Positions 21,485 through 33,577 of a stretch of 64,000 nt of DNA are shown piece after piece (position 1 is the first letter of the stretch; each line of letters begins with the position of its first letter). The stretch spans positions 49,661,863 through 49,725,862 of the forward strand of contig CM055066.1 of the NCBI GenBank assembly GCA_029204045.2, written 5' to 3'. A program made the translations under genes and the position numbers. Source of the DNA: Tillandsia leiboldiana (Eukaryota; Streptophyta; Magnoliopsida; Poales; Bromeliaceae). Below the pieces are notes generated by a model. That model did no database searches and was not told the origin of the DNA. It saw nothing but the letters and a program-made list of their open reading frames with translations.

Positions 21485-21745
21485 TTTAGGGATAGAAAGG
21501 AGAATAGAATGTTTGTTTACCCTTTTTTACGGAACACTGTTTAGGGACAGAAAGGGAAATAAAAGGTTTGTTTATCCTTTTTTACGGAACACTATTTAGG
21601 GACAGAAAGGGAAAAAGAAGCTTTGTTTACCCTTTCTTACGGAACACTATTTAAGGATAGAATGGGAAATAGAAGTTTTGTTTACCTTTTTTTTACGGAA
21701 CACTGTTTAGGATAGAAAGGGAAATAGAAGGTTTGTTTTCTTTTT
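21485..21745. repeat. Tandem repeat, about 58 bp x 4.5
   Basis: Repeats built on TTTAGGGATAGAAAGG, GAAATAGAAGGTTTGTTTACC and TTTTTTACGGAACACT. Copies differ by single substitutions and small changes in the T run. Confidence 0.85.
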
Positions 21746-22517
21746 TATGTTACGATCGAATCGGATTCCAACAGGTTCAAATCGAACCGGCACGTGAACC
21801 GAACCGAACATGATGAATGGTTTTTTTTTTAGATGTTGGGAGAAGGGAGCCCACTTATTCTGCCAAAGCTCTTTATGGGTCGCGCGTACGGGCCTAAATC
21901 TATAGGCCAGTCCGGCCCGTCAATTCCGGATGGGCCTTACCCGACGGAGCTGGGCCCGTTTTCATCTCTTTTAATAATCTCTACTGTTCATGACCTAAAT
22001 TTTTTTTATGTGAATTCCCCGGAAAAATATATATATTTTGACGAAAATGCGACGATATTGCATGCGAGTAACCTCATCGAGGGTGACCCTACTCAGTTCC
22101 TGTTGGAAGATATATGTTAATTAAGTTAACTGTATTTATATACGAGTCATACTTTATGTTTGAAGATAAAGTATAAGTAACCAAATAATCAATTCAAAAT
22201 CCCATTATTTGTTTAATTGGCTGTAGAAACTATACTGTAAAATCCAAACTTCAGTAAAGAATTTGACAAAAATAAATAAATAAATATAATGTAAAAAAAG
22301 GAACACCTCTAAATTTTAGTGAACTTATTGACCTTAATTGACCATTTAGGTAATAGTAACATGTTACTTTTTTTTTTTTTCTAATGTGTATTGGTAGTTA
22401 ATTATTTTTACTATTTATTTGTAGTTATTTTTATTTGAATTTGTACTTATTACAATAGTTATTCCCATTTTTTACACTTGATAATTATTGTCATTTTAGG
22501 CAACCATCAAATAATAT
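21746..22517. other. Leader region of the Helitron transposase gene
   Basis: Holds a GC-rich patch (21880-21960) with GGCC palindromes and otherwise AT-rich DNA up to the transposase ATG. ATCTCTACTG at 21977-21986 looks a little like a Helitron left end but lacks the family's CCCC and CACGTG landmarks. No gene seen. Confidence 0.5.
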
Positions 22518-23607
22518 ATGGATTATGCGACGGTATGTAGAGAAAGACGTAAACTTCGAAAGTCCGCCCTTGATAGTCGTAGAAACAATGTGGGATTTTC
22601 CGCAACAGTAAATTCAGATTACAATACTGAAAGTTTATTACCGAATTGTGAGGCATCATATATTTCGACAAGAAAACGGAAATATAATTCAAAAGTTGAT
22701 AGATTATCCATCGATGACATTATCAAGCATCGCTCAACTACGAGAAGATCAACACAAGCAACAACATATAGTCGACATGATATAGAGCAGTTGGACCTTG
22801 GATTGCAAGAATATGAATGCCAATCATGTGGTGCATTGCTTTGGTACGACGAAAGGATCAAATCTTGCAATGACAATGTTCCTCGGTTTTCTATTTGTTG
22901 CGGGGACGGAAAAGTAGTCCTACCATTATTGCGACAAACTCCTAATTTATTGGACAATTTATTGGAGAACAATCGTAGTCGTGCATCCACAAATTTCAGA
23001 CAAAATATTCGTGTGTACAATTCCATGTTTGCATTTACATCAATTGGGGCAAAAATTGACAATGAAATTAATAGAAAACCAGGCCCTTATGTATTCAGGA
23101 TTACTGGCCAAAATCATCATAAGATAGGGTCTCTGCTTCCCATTGATGGACAACGGCCAAAATTTGCTCAATTGTACATTTATGATACAGAAAACGAAAT
23201 TGACAATAGAATGAGAGCATTTAATGCATCTAATGATACAAAAAATATTGATAGAAATATTGTCGAGGAACTTATAGACATGTTTGATCATGAAAATGAA
23301 ACAGTGAAATCATTTAGAATGGCCAGGGATCGCTTCAAAGAAAATGATTATCTACCTATCCGATTAAAGTTAATTGGTATTCGTGCTGACAATTCACAGT
23401 ATAATCCTCCTTCGTGTTCAGAGATTGCTGGGTTAATAGTTGGTGATTTTGGTAATGCTGACCGACAACGAGATATTATAATTGAACATAAAATAGAAGG
23501 ATTAAAACGGATTAGTGATTTGCATCCTTCTTTCATGGCTATGCAGTATCCTATATTGTTTCCTTATGGAGAAGATGGATTTATTTTTATTTTTTTTTTC
23601 TTTTTTT

Positions 23608-25250
23608 GATTAAACAGGGTAAAACCCTATTTGATTACAAAGTTGGACCGGAGATCAATCCAAAAGAAAGAAAAGAAAACTGAAGTACATATCCCCTTGC
23701 AAAGCAGTAAGGGCCCCCAAAACAAAGAGCCAAAATCAAAGCACCTACATCGACAACGACTAGCACCCCTACTAGTACGTAGCATACACCATAGCAACCG
23801 TGATAGTTACAACAAGTAGCACCATCCCATAGTATAGAGAGACACTGACATTGTCAATTAACAAATGACAACAAATCAACTCACTAACCATCGGAGACAA
23901 TTAAGAAGTCCCGCCGAGTGAATTGGAGAAGGCGGAGCGCGTCCCCACAGCAGAGGTGGTCTGATTAAAGATTAAAGATCCAGCAGTCCCAAAGCTTGAG
24001 CCTCAGAGAGCAGGAGTGTGGCCGAGTCAATTGGTTGACCTACATCAAGAAGAGAGCCCCCCAAGTTGCCCATCAACAAATAAAGGAGGTAAATAGAAGT
24101 AAATGGACAATTCCAAACGTTGAACTATAAAAGAAGGACTCAGATTGTAGAATTGTTGATAGTCGTGCAATAGTAGGCGGAGGATATATAGACCCCGATG
24201 TGTATTCGAAAGCCGAGTGTCTCAGTCGATCCTAATAACAGATGCGGTAGCAGGAGTGAGGCAAAACAAAGTAAAGCCCATAAGTCGAATCGAAGGAAAA
24301 CCAAAAGAAACAGATAGACAGCGTTAGGTGTTGCTCATGGAGACATCCTGTGTCAAAGCCCCAATTCTCTCTTCCAAACACCCTCCGGATGTCCATAATG
24401 CCCAAAGTGAAAAAAAAACATGATCATTCGTAATCCCAGAAAGCAACCAAAAAGCAACCAAAATAGAGACCTACTCCAGCCTGCCAGCAAAGTTGGGACA
24501 AACGGAATTATCCCATTAAATCCATAATGTCAACAGAAACCTGGTATCGAAACTATGCTAGAGTGCTCAAAGAGCCATTCAATCAGCCAAGTCATACAAA
24601 GAAGGTCCGAACAGGTAAGGGGGCAAGGTCAGGAGGACCCATGCTGCATGAAAATCGTTCGATGTTACATAGTAGTGAACGGATAGTATATAGAGCCCAG
24701 ATTTGTATTCCAATGCGTAATACCTCAGTCAGCTTGATATGCTCAGAAGTTACCAAGAAGAAATCAAAGCAGTATAAACCCAAGAAATCGGATCATAGGA
24801 GAACAAAATAAACAAAGTGACAACAGAAGAAGATGCAATCATGGAACAAACTCTGCCATAGCCCAAATTCTCTCGTCCAAACTCAATCAGGGTGTCCTTA
24901 ACGCCCAAGAACGGGCATTCATTCAACCCAGGTTATGAATGAGAGACAAGCTCGATCGTAATCCAAGAAAAAATTCAGTTCCTAAGTATCCCGTAATGCC
25001 AGACCTGCTCAAATAGCTAATCCTTCGAAAGAGAATAAAATCACCTGCCTTGAGTAGTCCCTAACCAAGGGAATTGAGCAAAGCTGTCAATGAGGCGCCT
25101 AAACTAGCCGACCAAAACAAGGAATGCCTTCTACCAAAACAGGGAGACAGCTGCTCCTCCACCACCGACCCAGATCAGTTAGAAGAGGTGTGGAAAAACT
25201 CGTAGTCTTGACACAAATTTAAGGTTAGTAGGAACAGAAGTGGGAGTGAA
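23608..25250 (-). repeat. LINE 3' UTR with an old internal duplication
   Basis: Two blocks about 500 bp apart align loosely: around 24180-24450 and 24680-24970. Shared landmarks on the plus strand include GTGTATTCGAA / TTGTATTCCAA, CCCAATTCTCTCTTCC / CCAAATTCTCTCGTCC and GATCGTAATCC / GATCATTCGTAATCC. No coding content is visible. Confidence 0.6.
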
Positions 25251-28200
25251 TTAGGCCCGGTGTGAAGCTACAAGAACAGGTGAACCCCCAAGAACTATGG
25301 TCCAGAGATTGAAGGTATCGTGGATTCTAAAGACGCAGGTGTTACTCTTAGAGGGGCAATCATTGAAAATACGCCTGTTGCGTTCCGTCCAGATTTCCCA
25401 ACAGGGAGCGGCAAAAAAGAGATCAAAGTTTGCTATATTTCGACCTTTCAAGGTCATCCTCGCGACCCTCCATCTACTCGCGAAATCCCCCGAGTAATTA
25501 AGAAGTCTGTAACAAGTTAGTGGCCAGAAATGAAGTAGCTCCTCCCAGATCGACCTCGCGAACTTGCAATAGAAGAAAAGATGATCCAAATTTTCGTCAC
25601 CTGCACAGCAATTCATGCAGATGGATGGACCAGACCAACCTCTTTTCTTGAGAAGCTCCGCAGTGAGAAGTCTATATCTAGTTGCAATCCATAGGAAAAT
25701 TTTTGTCTTGAGCGGAATCCTAATGTTCCACAAATGCAGAATCTTACTGTCATTGATCCCGTCAAAGGAAATGGAATTGTAAGTAGTCTTGGTAGAAAAG
25801 ATCCCGTTAGAACTCCATCTCCAATTAATCAAATCTTCGGAGTTAGACAACCGGAAGCTGCTGATCGCTGCCTGTAGGGTAAGAAGCTCACGCCTAGCCT
25901 CCGGGCAGAGAACACCATGAAATCCCAAATCTGTCTTAGAGCCGTAACGACGAAGCCAACTAAACACCGAAAGATGTTTGAGGGGGGCCGCTCCAAATAA
26001 ACGTGGAAAGGAGTTGCGCAAAGACGAGTCGCCGCTCAAGCGCGCATTCCAGAAAGATGTCGTCTTGCCATTTCCGATTGAATAAACGGTGGACGAGATG
26101 AAGAAAGGAGCATTTGAAAGCATACCCTTCCAAATCGGGCAACAACCAGTCGGCAGCGAGTCAGTCGAAAGGGGTGGCAGATGAGAATAGTGTTTCGAAT
26201 TCAGCAGTTGCACCCAAGGCAGCGCCTTAGCAAAATAAAAGCACCATAATCCTTTCAAAAGGAGAGCTGAATTGGCGTTGTGGATGTTGCGGATTCCCAA
26301 ACCCCCGAATTTAGTCGGGCGACATAAATGTTCCCATTTGACCAAGCAATGAAAGCCGCTATTTAATCTTTTCCCCTTCCAGAAAAAGTCACGACGAATC
26401 TTGTCGATTGATTTAATTACCCATCTAGGTAGAGAGAAGGCCGAGCAAAAGAAGGATGGAATGGACGAGAGAACCAAATTTAAGAGCACCAGGCGCCCCC
26501 CCCTTGAGAGCAAAAGACTCTTCCACCCCGCAAGGCGCTTATCCGCTTTCTCGATGATCGGGATGTAATCAGATTTTCGCAACGCCTTAGGAGATAAAGG
26601 AAGCCCCAAGTATTTTAAAGGAAATCCAAGAGATTGGCAACCAAAGAAGGATGCGAGAGCTTCGGAAATGGGGCTCGGTAGATTAACCGAAGAAATGAAA
26701 CTTTTTCCGTAGTTGATTTTAAGACCAGAGATCTCCGTGAAAGCCTCGAGAATGGTGTTGATGACCCTTGCCGATCTATCGGAACCATCAAAAAAGATAA
26801 GGACATCGTCGGCAAATTGAAGGGTGTGGATTCTAACAGTCCCGATGCCCACCGAAGGGAGGTCGAGAGAAGTAGAAGCCGCCTGCAGCATCCTGAAAAG
26901 CACATCAATGCACAGGATGAAGAGGAGAGGGGACAGAGGGTCGCCCTGTCGCAGTCCACGTTTGCAAGGGAAGGAGTTGCCCAGAACTCCGTTAAGCAAG
27001 ACTGCAGTGCTGGAGGAGTGTAAAAGGTCCATAATCCAACCAATCCACTTGGAACCGAATCCCCTAACCAATAACAGATCCTGTAGGAAAGCCCAGTCGA
27101 CGTGATCGAAGGCTCTTTCAAAGTCAATCTTGAGAAGCGCCGCTTTTTGCTTAGTTGAATGGAGATGGTGGAGTAGAATATGAGCGCAGTAGAAGTTGTC
27201 TAGAAGCGATCTCCCTTTAATAAACGCCGTCTGAAACGGATTGATAAGGTTGTCCAAGAGACCCTGTAATCTAGCAGCCAAAACTTTTGAGATAATTTTG
27301 ACCATACTGTTCTCCAGACATATAGGCCTAAAATCGCCAGCATTGGTAGAGTCGCTTTTCTTCGGGATAAGACACAGCCAACTCGCATTAATCTCGCGGA
27401 GATCCAGGCAACCGTTATGAAATTTGGAGAAAAGCTCCATAATATCAGCTTTGAGGACAGGCCAAAAACGGTGGAAAAACACCATTGGAAAACCGTCGGG
27501 CCCAGGGGCTTTTTCCGGCGCACAAGAGAAAATGGCACTTCTGACCTCGTCCTCCTCGAACGGAGCCTGAAGGCTCAAAAGATCGACGTCCGAATTGATA
27601 GGGGGGAACAAAGAGGCAAGATTAAAGGAAGGCCTACTTTCGGACGCCGCCCCAAGTTGCTTCACAAAGAAATCAAACAGGTAGGCAGCAATAGAGTCCT
27701 GAGAAAACCGAGTGGAAACACCATCGTCAATAAAGGAGATGTGATTTTTGTTCCTGCGACCACTGGCTTTAAGATGGAAGAACTTGGTGTTAGCGTCTCC
27801 CGCTCTAAGCCATTGCACCCTTGATCTCTGTCTCCATCTAATTTCCTCCTGCAAACACAGTTCTTCATATCTCATTTTGAGAAGAGGTCTAAGCATACAT
27901 TCCAAATCGTTTAGAGGTCTAGCCTCTTCAGCTCGGTCAAGCCACTCGAGCCACCTGAGGCAAAGATCTTCCTGGATAGAAGAGGATGACTTTAGCCCTG
28001 AACTCCAAGCACGAAGGGCAGACTGGACACTCATGAACTTCGACGAGATTCTGCTAACAGTATCGTCCCCAGTAGATAAGCCATTCCACGCCTTAGAAAT
28101 CACCTCTGAAATCGCCGGATAGCGGAGCCAGAAGGACTCGAACCTAAAAAGGTGGGGGGAAGGCACAAAAGAGGATGCCGTTAGCATTAAGGGGGTATGA

Positions 28201-28889
28201 TCAGACCTGGGCCGATGTAGGGCGCGAAGAGATGAGCGCGGAAAAGAGAGATGCCAGTCCTTAGACACGAGTACACAATCGAGTCGTTCGAGAGTAGGAA
28301 GACGCCTGCCATTGGACCACGTGAAGCATTTGTTCTGAATGGGGAGATCAATAAGACCGATATCAGTCACCACTTTTCTAAAATTAAGGATGTCCATCAA
28401 GTTCGAAGGCGGACCATTCTTATCTCGAAGAGAAAGGAGGACATTAAAATCGCCTAAAATGGTCCAAAGCCCCGCCGACTGAGAAGCAATGGACCTAAGT
28501 TCATGGAAAAAAGCCGATTTCAAAGCAGAAGAGTTGGGTCCATAAAGGTTTGAGACCGTGAAAAGCAAGCCGTCCACCCTTCTTCTCAAGACTAAGTTCA
28601 CCGAAAACACCCCGACCCAATCAAACACGCATTCATAGAGGCCAGGGTTCCAAGCAGTCAGGAGGCCCCCCCTCGTCCCGACAGCATCGAGAGTGCGAAA
28701 GTCCCGGAGATGAAAACCGCAGAAGGTAAGAAACTTGGAGGTGGAGGTGGAACAAAGCTTGGTTTCTTGCAGACAAACCACACAACATTTCGCGTTCTTA
28801 ATAAAGGTCTTGACCGTGGCGCACTTGGCGGGATCATTGAGGCCACGAACGTTCTAAGACAAAAATTTGAAAAGTCGATTTCTAGCCAT
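25251..28889 (-). pseudogene. LINE ORF2: endonuclease and reverse transcriptase, one nonsense codon
   Basis: The natural ATG is at 28889 and the frame ends at 25251 (about 1212 codons). Only one codon breaks it: TAG at 28854-28856, in the position of the conserved Trp of the endonuclease motif LSWNVRGLN (here LS*NVRGLN). Downstream the frame is open for 1176 codons. Order: apurinic-like endonuclease (QETKL, GDFNVLL, RSDHTPL); reverse transcriptase (KIDFERAFDHVDW, GLRQGDPLSPLLF, LQFADDVLIF near 26795-26820); and C-terminal zf-RVT (Cys/His cluster CMNCCAGDENLDHLFFYC). No RNase H follows. The product would nick target DNA and copy LINE RNA. A single G-to-A change explains the stop. Confidence 0.9.
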
Positions 28890-28938
28890 GAAGACAGAGA
28901 AAATCCCCAACAGCAGAAGTACAACGAGAGAGCCTGTC

Positions 28939-29841
28939 TCAGGTCGAAAACCCCTCGCCAACCGGGCCTCCACCATCTGGAAAAAGCCCTGGCAGGGAGG
29001 GTGGAGAAATGTCCCCAGAGATAATACCACAGGCTTTCTTGATCAGGCGCACTTCCGCCACCGAAAGAGGGTTGAGGACGTCCGATCTGGAAGAGGGCGT
29101 AATCCCGATGTTCGAAACACCGGGCGCTTCAGGCATAGTAGGAACAGGAGACGGACTGCCACCCGCAGAACCCGGAGGAGCGGGGTTACATGCCGGAGAA
29201 GTAGCATGTTCATCCAAGATCGAGACTGGGTTAGCCGAGTCCTCAAACTTCGAAGAGAAACGCACCAATTTTAATTTTTTGCACATTGGATCTTGAGCCC
29301 TTAGGATAGAGGATTTTTTTGCCCCTTTAAGTTTGTCAACCAGCCGGTGACTTCGCCAATGATGCACGATCGTGCCCGGCGCAGAAAGATCCAAGCGAGG
29401 AGCCGAAAGCAGACCCTTCCCACGGTCATCCGCTCTCCCCTGCGAACAACCGGGTATTGAGCCCACCTGACTGGTGGTCGGCGTCCCCCGGTCCTCGCAC
29501 TCCAGCTGTCGGATACCCAAATTCGGGGAGCGAACGACCTCCCCGGCCGAAGCCTGAAGAGGAGGAAAGTTTGAATCCGAAACCACCAGAGAGCTCGCCC
29601 GTTGATGTCCACGTCCGCCCCCTGGCCCCTCAGAAGAGGGATACTGCTGATGGTCTAGAGGGGGCTGAACCGAGCCCGCCGCAGGAATAGAGGAGAACCC
29701 CGAGTATTTGATGAAATCCTCCTGCGCGTCCGATGTGTCGAGGCCAAGATGGTGATCCAGTTCTTCCCCAAGGAGAATAGGGTTAGTTTCTTCCCACGAA
29801 TCAATTACGATGGGGATGTGAAACCGTCTATCCTCCACCAT
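28939..29841 (-). CDS. LINE ORF1 C-terminal part (truncated)
   Basis: An open frame of 300 codons on the minus strand, directly inside the LINE's 5' end and upstream of ORF2. It is rich in Pro, Ser and Gly with acidic patches. I see neither the DUF4283/RRM-like domain nor the CCHC knuckle of plant L1 ORF1, so this is the variable C-terminal tail; its first ATG is probably internal to the original ORF1. Orientation and position next to ORF2 support the call. Confidence 0.65.
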   Translation of the reverse strand: MVEDRRFHIPIVIDSWEETNPILLGEELDHHLGLDTSDAQEDFIKYSGFSSIPAAGSVQPPLDHQQYPSSEGPGGGRGHQRASSLVVSDSNFPPLQASAGEVVRSPNLGIRQLECEDRGTPTTSQVGSIPGCSQGRADDRGKGLLSAPRLDLSAPGTIVHHWRSHRLVDKLKGAKKSSILRAQDPMCKKLKLVRFSSKFEDSANPVSILDEHATSPACNPAPPGSAGGSPSPVPTMPEAPGVSNIGITPSSRSDVLNPLSVAEVRLIKKACGIISGDISPPSLPGLFPDGGGPVGEGFST

Positions 29842-32800
29842 TAAGTTGAGGGCCTCAGAAAATGGATTTATGATAGGGATGAAATATAGTTGTGCTTCAA
29901 AAAAAAAAATTGGCTCCAGAAAATGTATTACGATGCGTGAATTTTATGCTTATAGAATTCAAAATAGAATACTTGAAGGTAAAACACTATTAAGAGGAGG
30001 AAAGCTTTTTCAACAATATGTGGTTGATGCATTCTCATGTATTGAAGAAGATCGACTTGATTATATCAGGAGAAATCAGTCAGATTTACGTGTAGAGATT
30101 TTTAAAGGAATTAAGGATGCAGTTGTTGCAGGTGATGTTGAAAGTGATTCTATTGGTAAGAAAATAATTTTGCCGGCAAGCTTCACTGCTGGCCCTCGGT
30201 ATATGATTCAAAATTACCAAGATGCTATTGCAATACGTAGACATTGCGGACACCCTGATTTATTTATCACATTTACATGTAATACACAGTGGGTTGAGAT
30301 ACAAAATGCCTTACAATTTATTCCGGGTCAAAAAGCAGAGGATCGACCCGATATTGTGAGCAGGGTTTTTAAAATGAAAGTCGAGTCATTAATGATTGAT
30401 ATTAAGAAAGGAAACTACTTTGGAAGAACTATAGCAGGTATGTGTGTGTATATATAATTATATATATATTTGTACAAAAAAAATAGTCAAATTATTATTT
30501 CTTACTCTACCCTATTTTTTTTCTATGTAGATTTGTATACAATTGAATTCCAAAAAAGAGGCATTCCTCATGTGCATATCTTAGTTTGGTTACATCCGGA
30601 TCATAAGTTGCCAACAATTACGGATATAGATTCAATTATTTCCGCTGAAATACCAGATAAAGATATTGATCCAGTTGGATATTCTACTGTATCAAAGTTT
30701 ATGATACATGGACCGTGTGGCTCTTCGAATTTAAAAGCACTATGTATGGCTAAAGGTCGATGTTCTAAATATTTTCCAAGAGACTTGAGGAATGAAACGA
30801 GTGTGGATGAAAATGGATTTGCTATTTATAGAAGAAGGGATTCTGGAAGAATTGTGACAAAAAATGGTATCGATCTTGACAACAGATATGTTGTGCCACA
30901 CAACTTACCCTTGATAGTTAGATACCAAGCTCATATTAATATCGAGTGGTGCAACAAGTCAAGGTTAATCAAATATTTGTTTAAGTACATCAATAAGGGT
31001 TCAGATAGAACGAGAGCTAAAATAGAAGACAATTATTTATGTAATGAGGGCAAAATTAATGGACAATACGAGCAAGTTGATGAAATTAAAAGGTACTTGG
31101 ATTGTAGGTATTTATCAGCATATGAAGCAATTTGGAGATTATACCAGTTTGACATACATTCTAGAGAACCTACAGTGGAACGATTGACTTTACATTTGCC
31201 GCATATGAATAATGTAACATATCATGAAAATCAAAGCTTACTTGATATTCTAAATCGATGCAATGTGGAGAAAACAATGTTAACTCAGTGGATGGAGACA
31301 AATGCAACCTATGAAGATGCCCGTGAACTAACTTACGTAGAATTTCCAACTAAATGGGTTTGGCATTCAACAGATAAAATATGGACAATACGTAAAAGAG
31401 GAAATCGAATTGGAAGACTTATTTATATCCATCCAAATGCAGGTGAACTTTATTTTCTAAGAATGCTTCTAAATAAAGTTAAAGGGCCAAGAAATTATGA
31501 TGAAATTAGAACTGTCGACGGTGTTGTCTATGAAACTTATCGAGCAGCATGTGATGCACTTGGGTTACTTGGTAATGATACAGAATGGCGGGAAGCATTA
31601 GAGGAAGCAGCTTATTGGTCTTCTGCTGCTAATTTGAGGCAACTTTTTGTTACTTTGGTCATGTTTTGTGAGGTAGCTGACCCTATTAAATTGTGGAATG
31701 ATTTTTGGGAATTGTTTGCTGATGATATTTTATATAGATTAAAGAACATACTTGGGGTTCGTGATCTTCGAATGTCTAAAGTCGACCTACAAAATTACGT
31801 TTTGTTTGAATTAGAAGTGTTGTTCAACAAAAATTGTAGTTCACTCTCACAATTTAACCTTCCAATTTCCGATCGATTGATTTTGGAGGATATGAATAAT
31901 AAGTTATTGCAAGAGGAATTGGATTATGATGCAGATACTTTGAAATGTGAGCATGCAACATTATTGATGGAATTGAATGATGAACAAAAGAATATATATA
32001 ATTATATTTTGACTTCTATTTGCGAAGAAAGAGGAGATGTGATTTTCGTATATGGTCATGGTGGAACAGGAAAAACTTTTCTATGGCAAACAATAATCTC
32101 AAAACTTCGATCAGAAGGCAAAATAGTATTAGCTGTTGCTTCATCCGGAATTGCCTCACTTTTACTTCCTGGTGGTCGTACAGCACATTCAAGATTCAAG
32201 ATACCCATAAAGGTAGATGATTTCTCAACATGCGAAATTAAAAAAGGAACACAACTTGCGAAGTTACTTCAGAATACTAGCTTAATTATATGGGATGAAG
32301 CACCAATGAACCATCGGAATTGTTTCGAAGCTTTGGATAGATCATTGAGAGATATCTTGCAATCAGATGATGGACATAATGAATACAAGTTATTTGGTGG
32401 AAAAACTATTGTATTTGGTGGTGATTTTCGACAAATACTTCCTGTTGTTGTTGGCGGAACGAGGCAGGACATAGTTAATGCATCAATCACTAAGTCGTAT
32501 ATTTGGGATATTTGTAAAGTCTTTCGACTCTCAACAAATATGAGGTTACTTAAATGCCCATCTAGCGAGTTATCGAAAGAAGATTTGACAAATTTTGCGA
32601 AATGGATACTCGATTTAGGTGACGGTAAATTAGATGCCATTAAGTTAGAAAATGAGGAAGAGGCGACTTGGATCAAAATTCCAGATGATTTGCTAATAAA
32701 AAGTACCGGCGATGGTATTAAAGATATTGTTTCTGCTGTATATGATGAGATTGAACAAAACTACAATGAAGCAATATACTTAAAAGATAAAGCTATTATT

Positions 32801-33577
32801 ACACCATTGAATGAAACAGCTGATGAAATAAACAAATATGTCTTATCTTTACTGCCAAATGAAGAGAAAGTCTACATGAGTTCTGATTCAATTTGTAAGT
32901 CAACGAAAAGTGCTGATGATAATGATGTTCTCTATCCTATTGATTTTTTAAATTCATTAAAGTTTAATGGTATCCCCGACCACGAACTCAAGCTCAAAAT
33001 AGGTGCTCCAATAATGTTGCTACGCAATATCAACCAAAATGCAGGACTATGTAATGGGACTCGCTTAATTATTACTCAATTGGCTTCGAGAGTTATTGAG
33101 GCACAGATATTCACTGGAAACCATGCAGGTGAAAAAGTTATATCCCTCGCATTGTAATGCATGTGATGGAAACAAAGTGGCCTTTTACATTGAAGCGAAG
33201 GCAATTTCTGATTCGTTTATGTTATGCTATGACGATTAACAAAAGTCAAGGACAGACGTTATAAAAAGTAGGCCTTTATCTACCAAGATCAGTATTCTCA
33301 CATGGGCAGCTTTATGTTGGAGTATCACGCGTCACCTCTCGGGAAGGGTTACGAATTTTAGTTGAAAATAAAGAGGAAAATTTGACAGCATATACACAAA
33401 ACATTGTTTATAGTGAAATTTTTGACGATATAAACTAATGTCAGATTACCTTCTATTATTTTAAATAGTAAGTATGAATTGTCATTATAAAAACAAAGTT
33501 CTAATTTGCGTACAAATAAAAAATTAAGTTGTAATTTTTATTTATTTATTATTTTTTGTTTAACAGAACACCAGAGG

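Larger units (their letters stand above)
23584..29857 (-). mobile_element. L1-type LINE inserted in the Helitron Rep domain, 5'-truncated
   Basis: A 6274-bp minus-strand insertion flanked by GAAGATGGATTTA (23571-23583) and GAAAATGGATTTA (29858-29870), a 13-bp target duplication with one mismatch. The 3' end is on the left, with a poly-A tail seen as a T run (23584-23607) next to the plant-L1-like end GGGTTTTACCCTG on the minus strand. It carries the C-terminal part of ORF1, an ORF2 with endonuclease, reverse transcriptase and zf-RVT, and a 1.65-kb 3' UTR. ORF1 starts 16 bases from the 5' end and lacks the usual N-terminal part, so the copy is 5'-truncated. Confidence 0.93.
22518..33438 (+). 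pseudogene. Helitron Rep/PIF1-helicase transposase, disrupted
   Basis: Exons as I read them: 22518-23583, 29871-30437 and 30531-33438, with a LINE between the first two and a GT-AG intron (30438-30530). Order: N-terminal zinc-finger region (YECQSCGALLWYDER...FSICC, residues ~93-130); Rep nuclease with HPDLFITFTCN, the two-His motif GIPHVHILVWL, and the tyrosine motif YLFKYINKG; then SF1 PIF1 helicase with Walker A GHGGTGKT (32054-32077), Walker B IIWDEAP and late motifs such as YVGVSR. The enzyme nicks and unwinds DNA for rolling-circle transposition. Damage: the LINE in the Rep domain; a 1-nt deletion at about 33138, after which the reading continues one frame over; and a TAA at 33262-33264 in that second frame. 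The last helicase motifs lie beyond the breaks. Removing the LINE and one target copy keeps the frame open through the Rep domain. Confidence 0.92.

Noticed and set aside
21485..21745. CRISPR-like array
   Set aside because: The 58-bp units are contiguous tandem repeats without unique spacers, in plant nuclear DNA.
21978..21987. Alternative Helitron 5' end (A|TCTCTACTG) just before the transposase
   Set aside because: Lacks the CCCC and CACGTG landmarks at matching distances that both other candidate ends share. Kept as a second choice if 2029 fails.
21833..22120. 95-codon frame before the transposase
   Set aside because: No family resemblance. It runs through a GGCC-palindrome patch, and similar frames are expected by chance.
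26615..27538. Additional frames within the LINE
   Set aside because: They lie in other frames of the intact RT region of ORF2.
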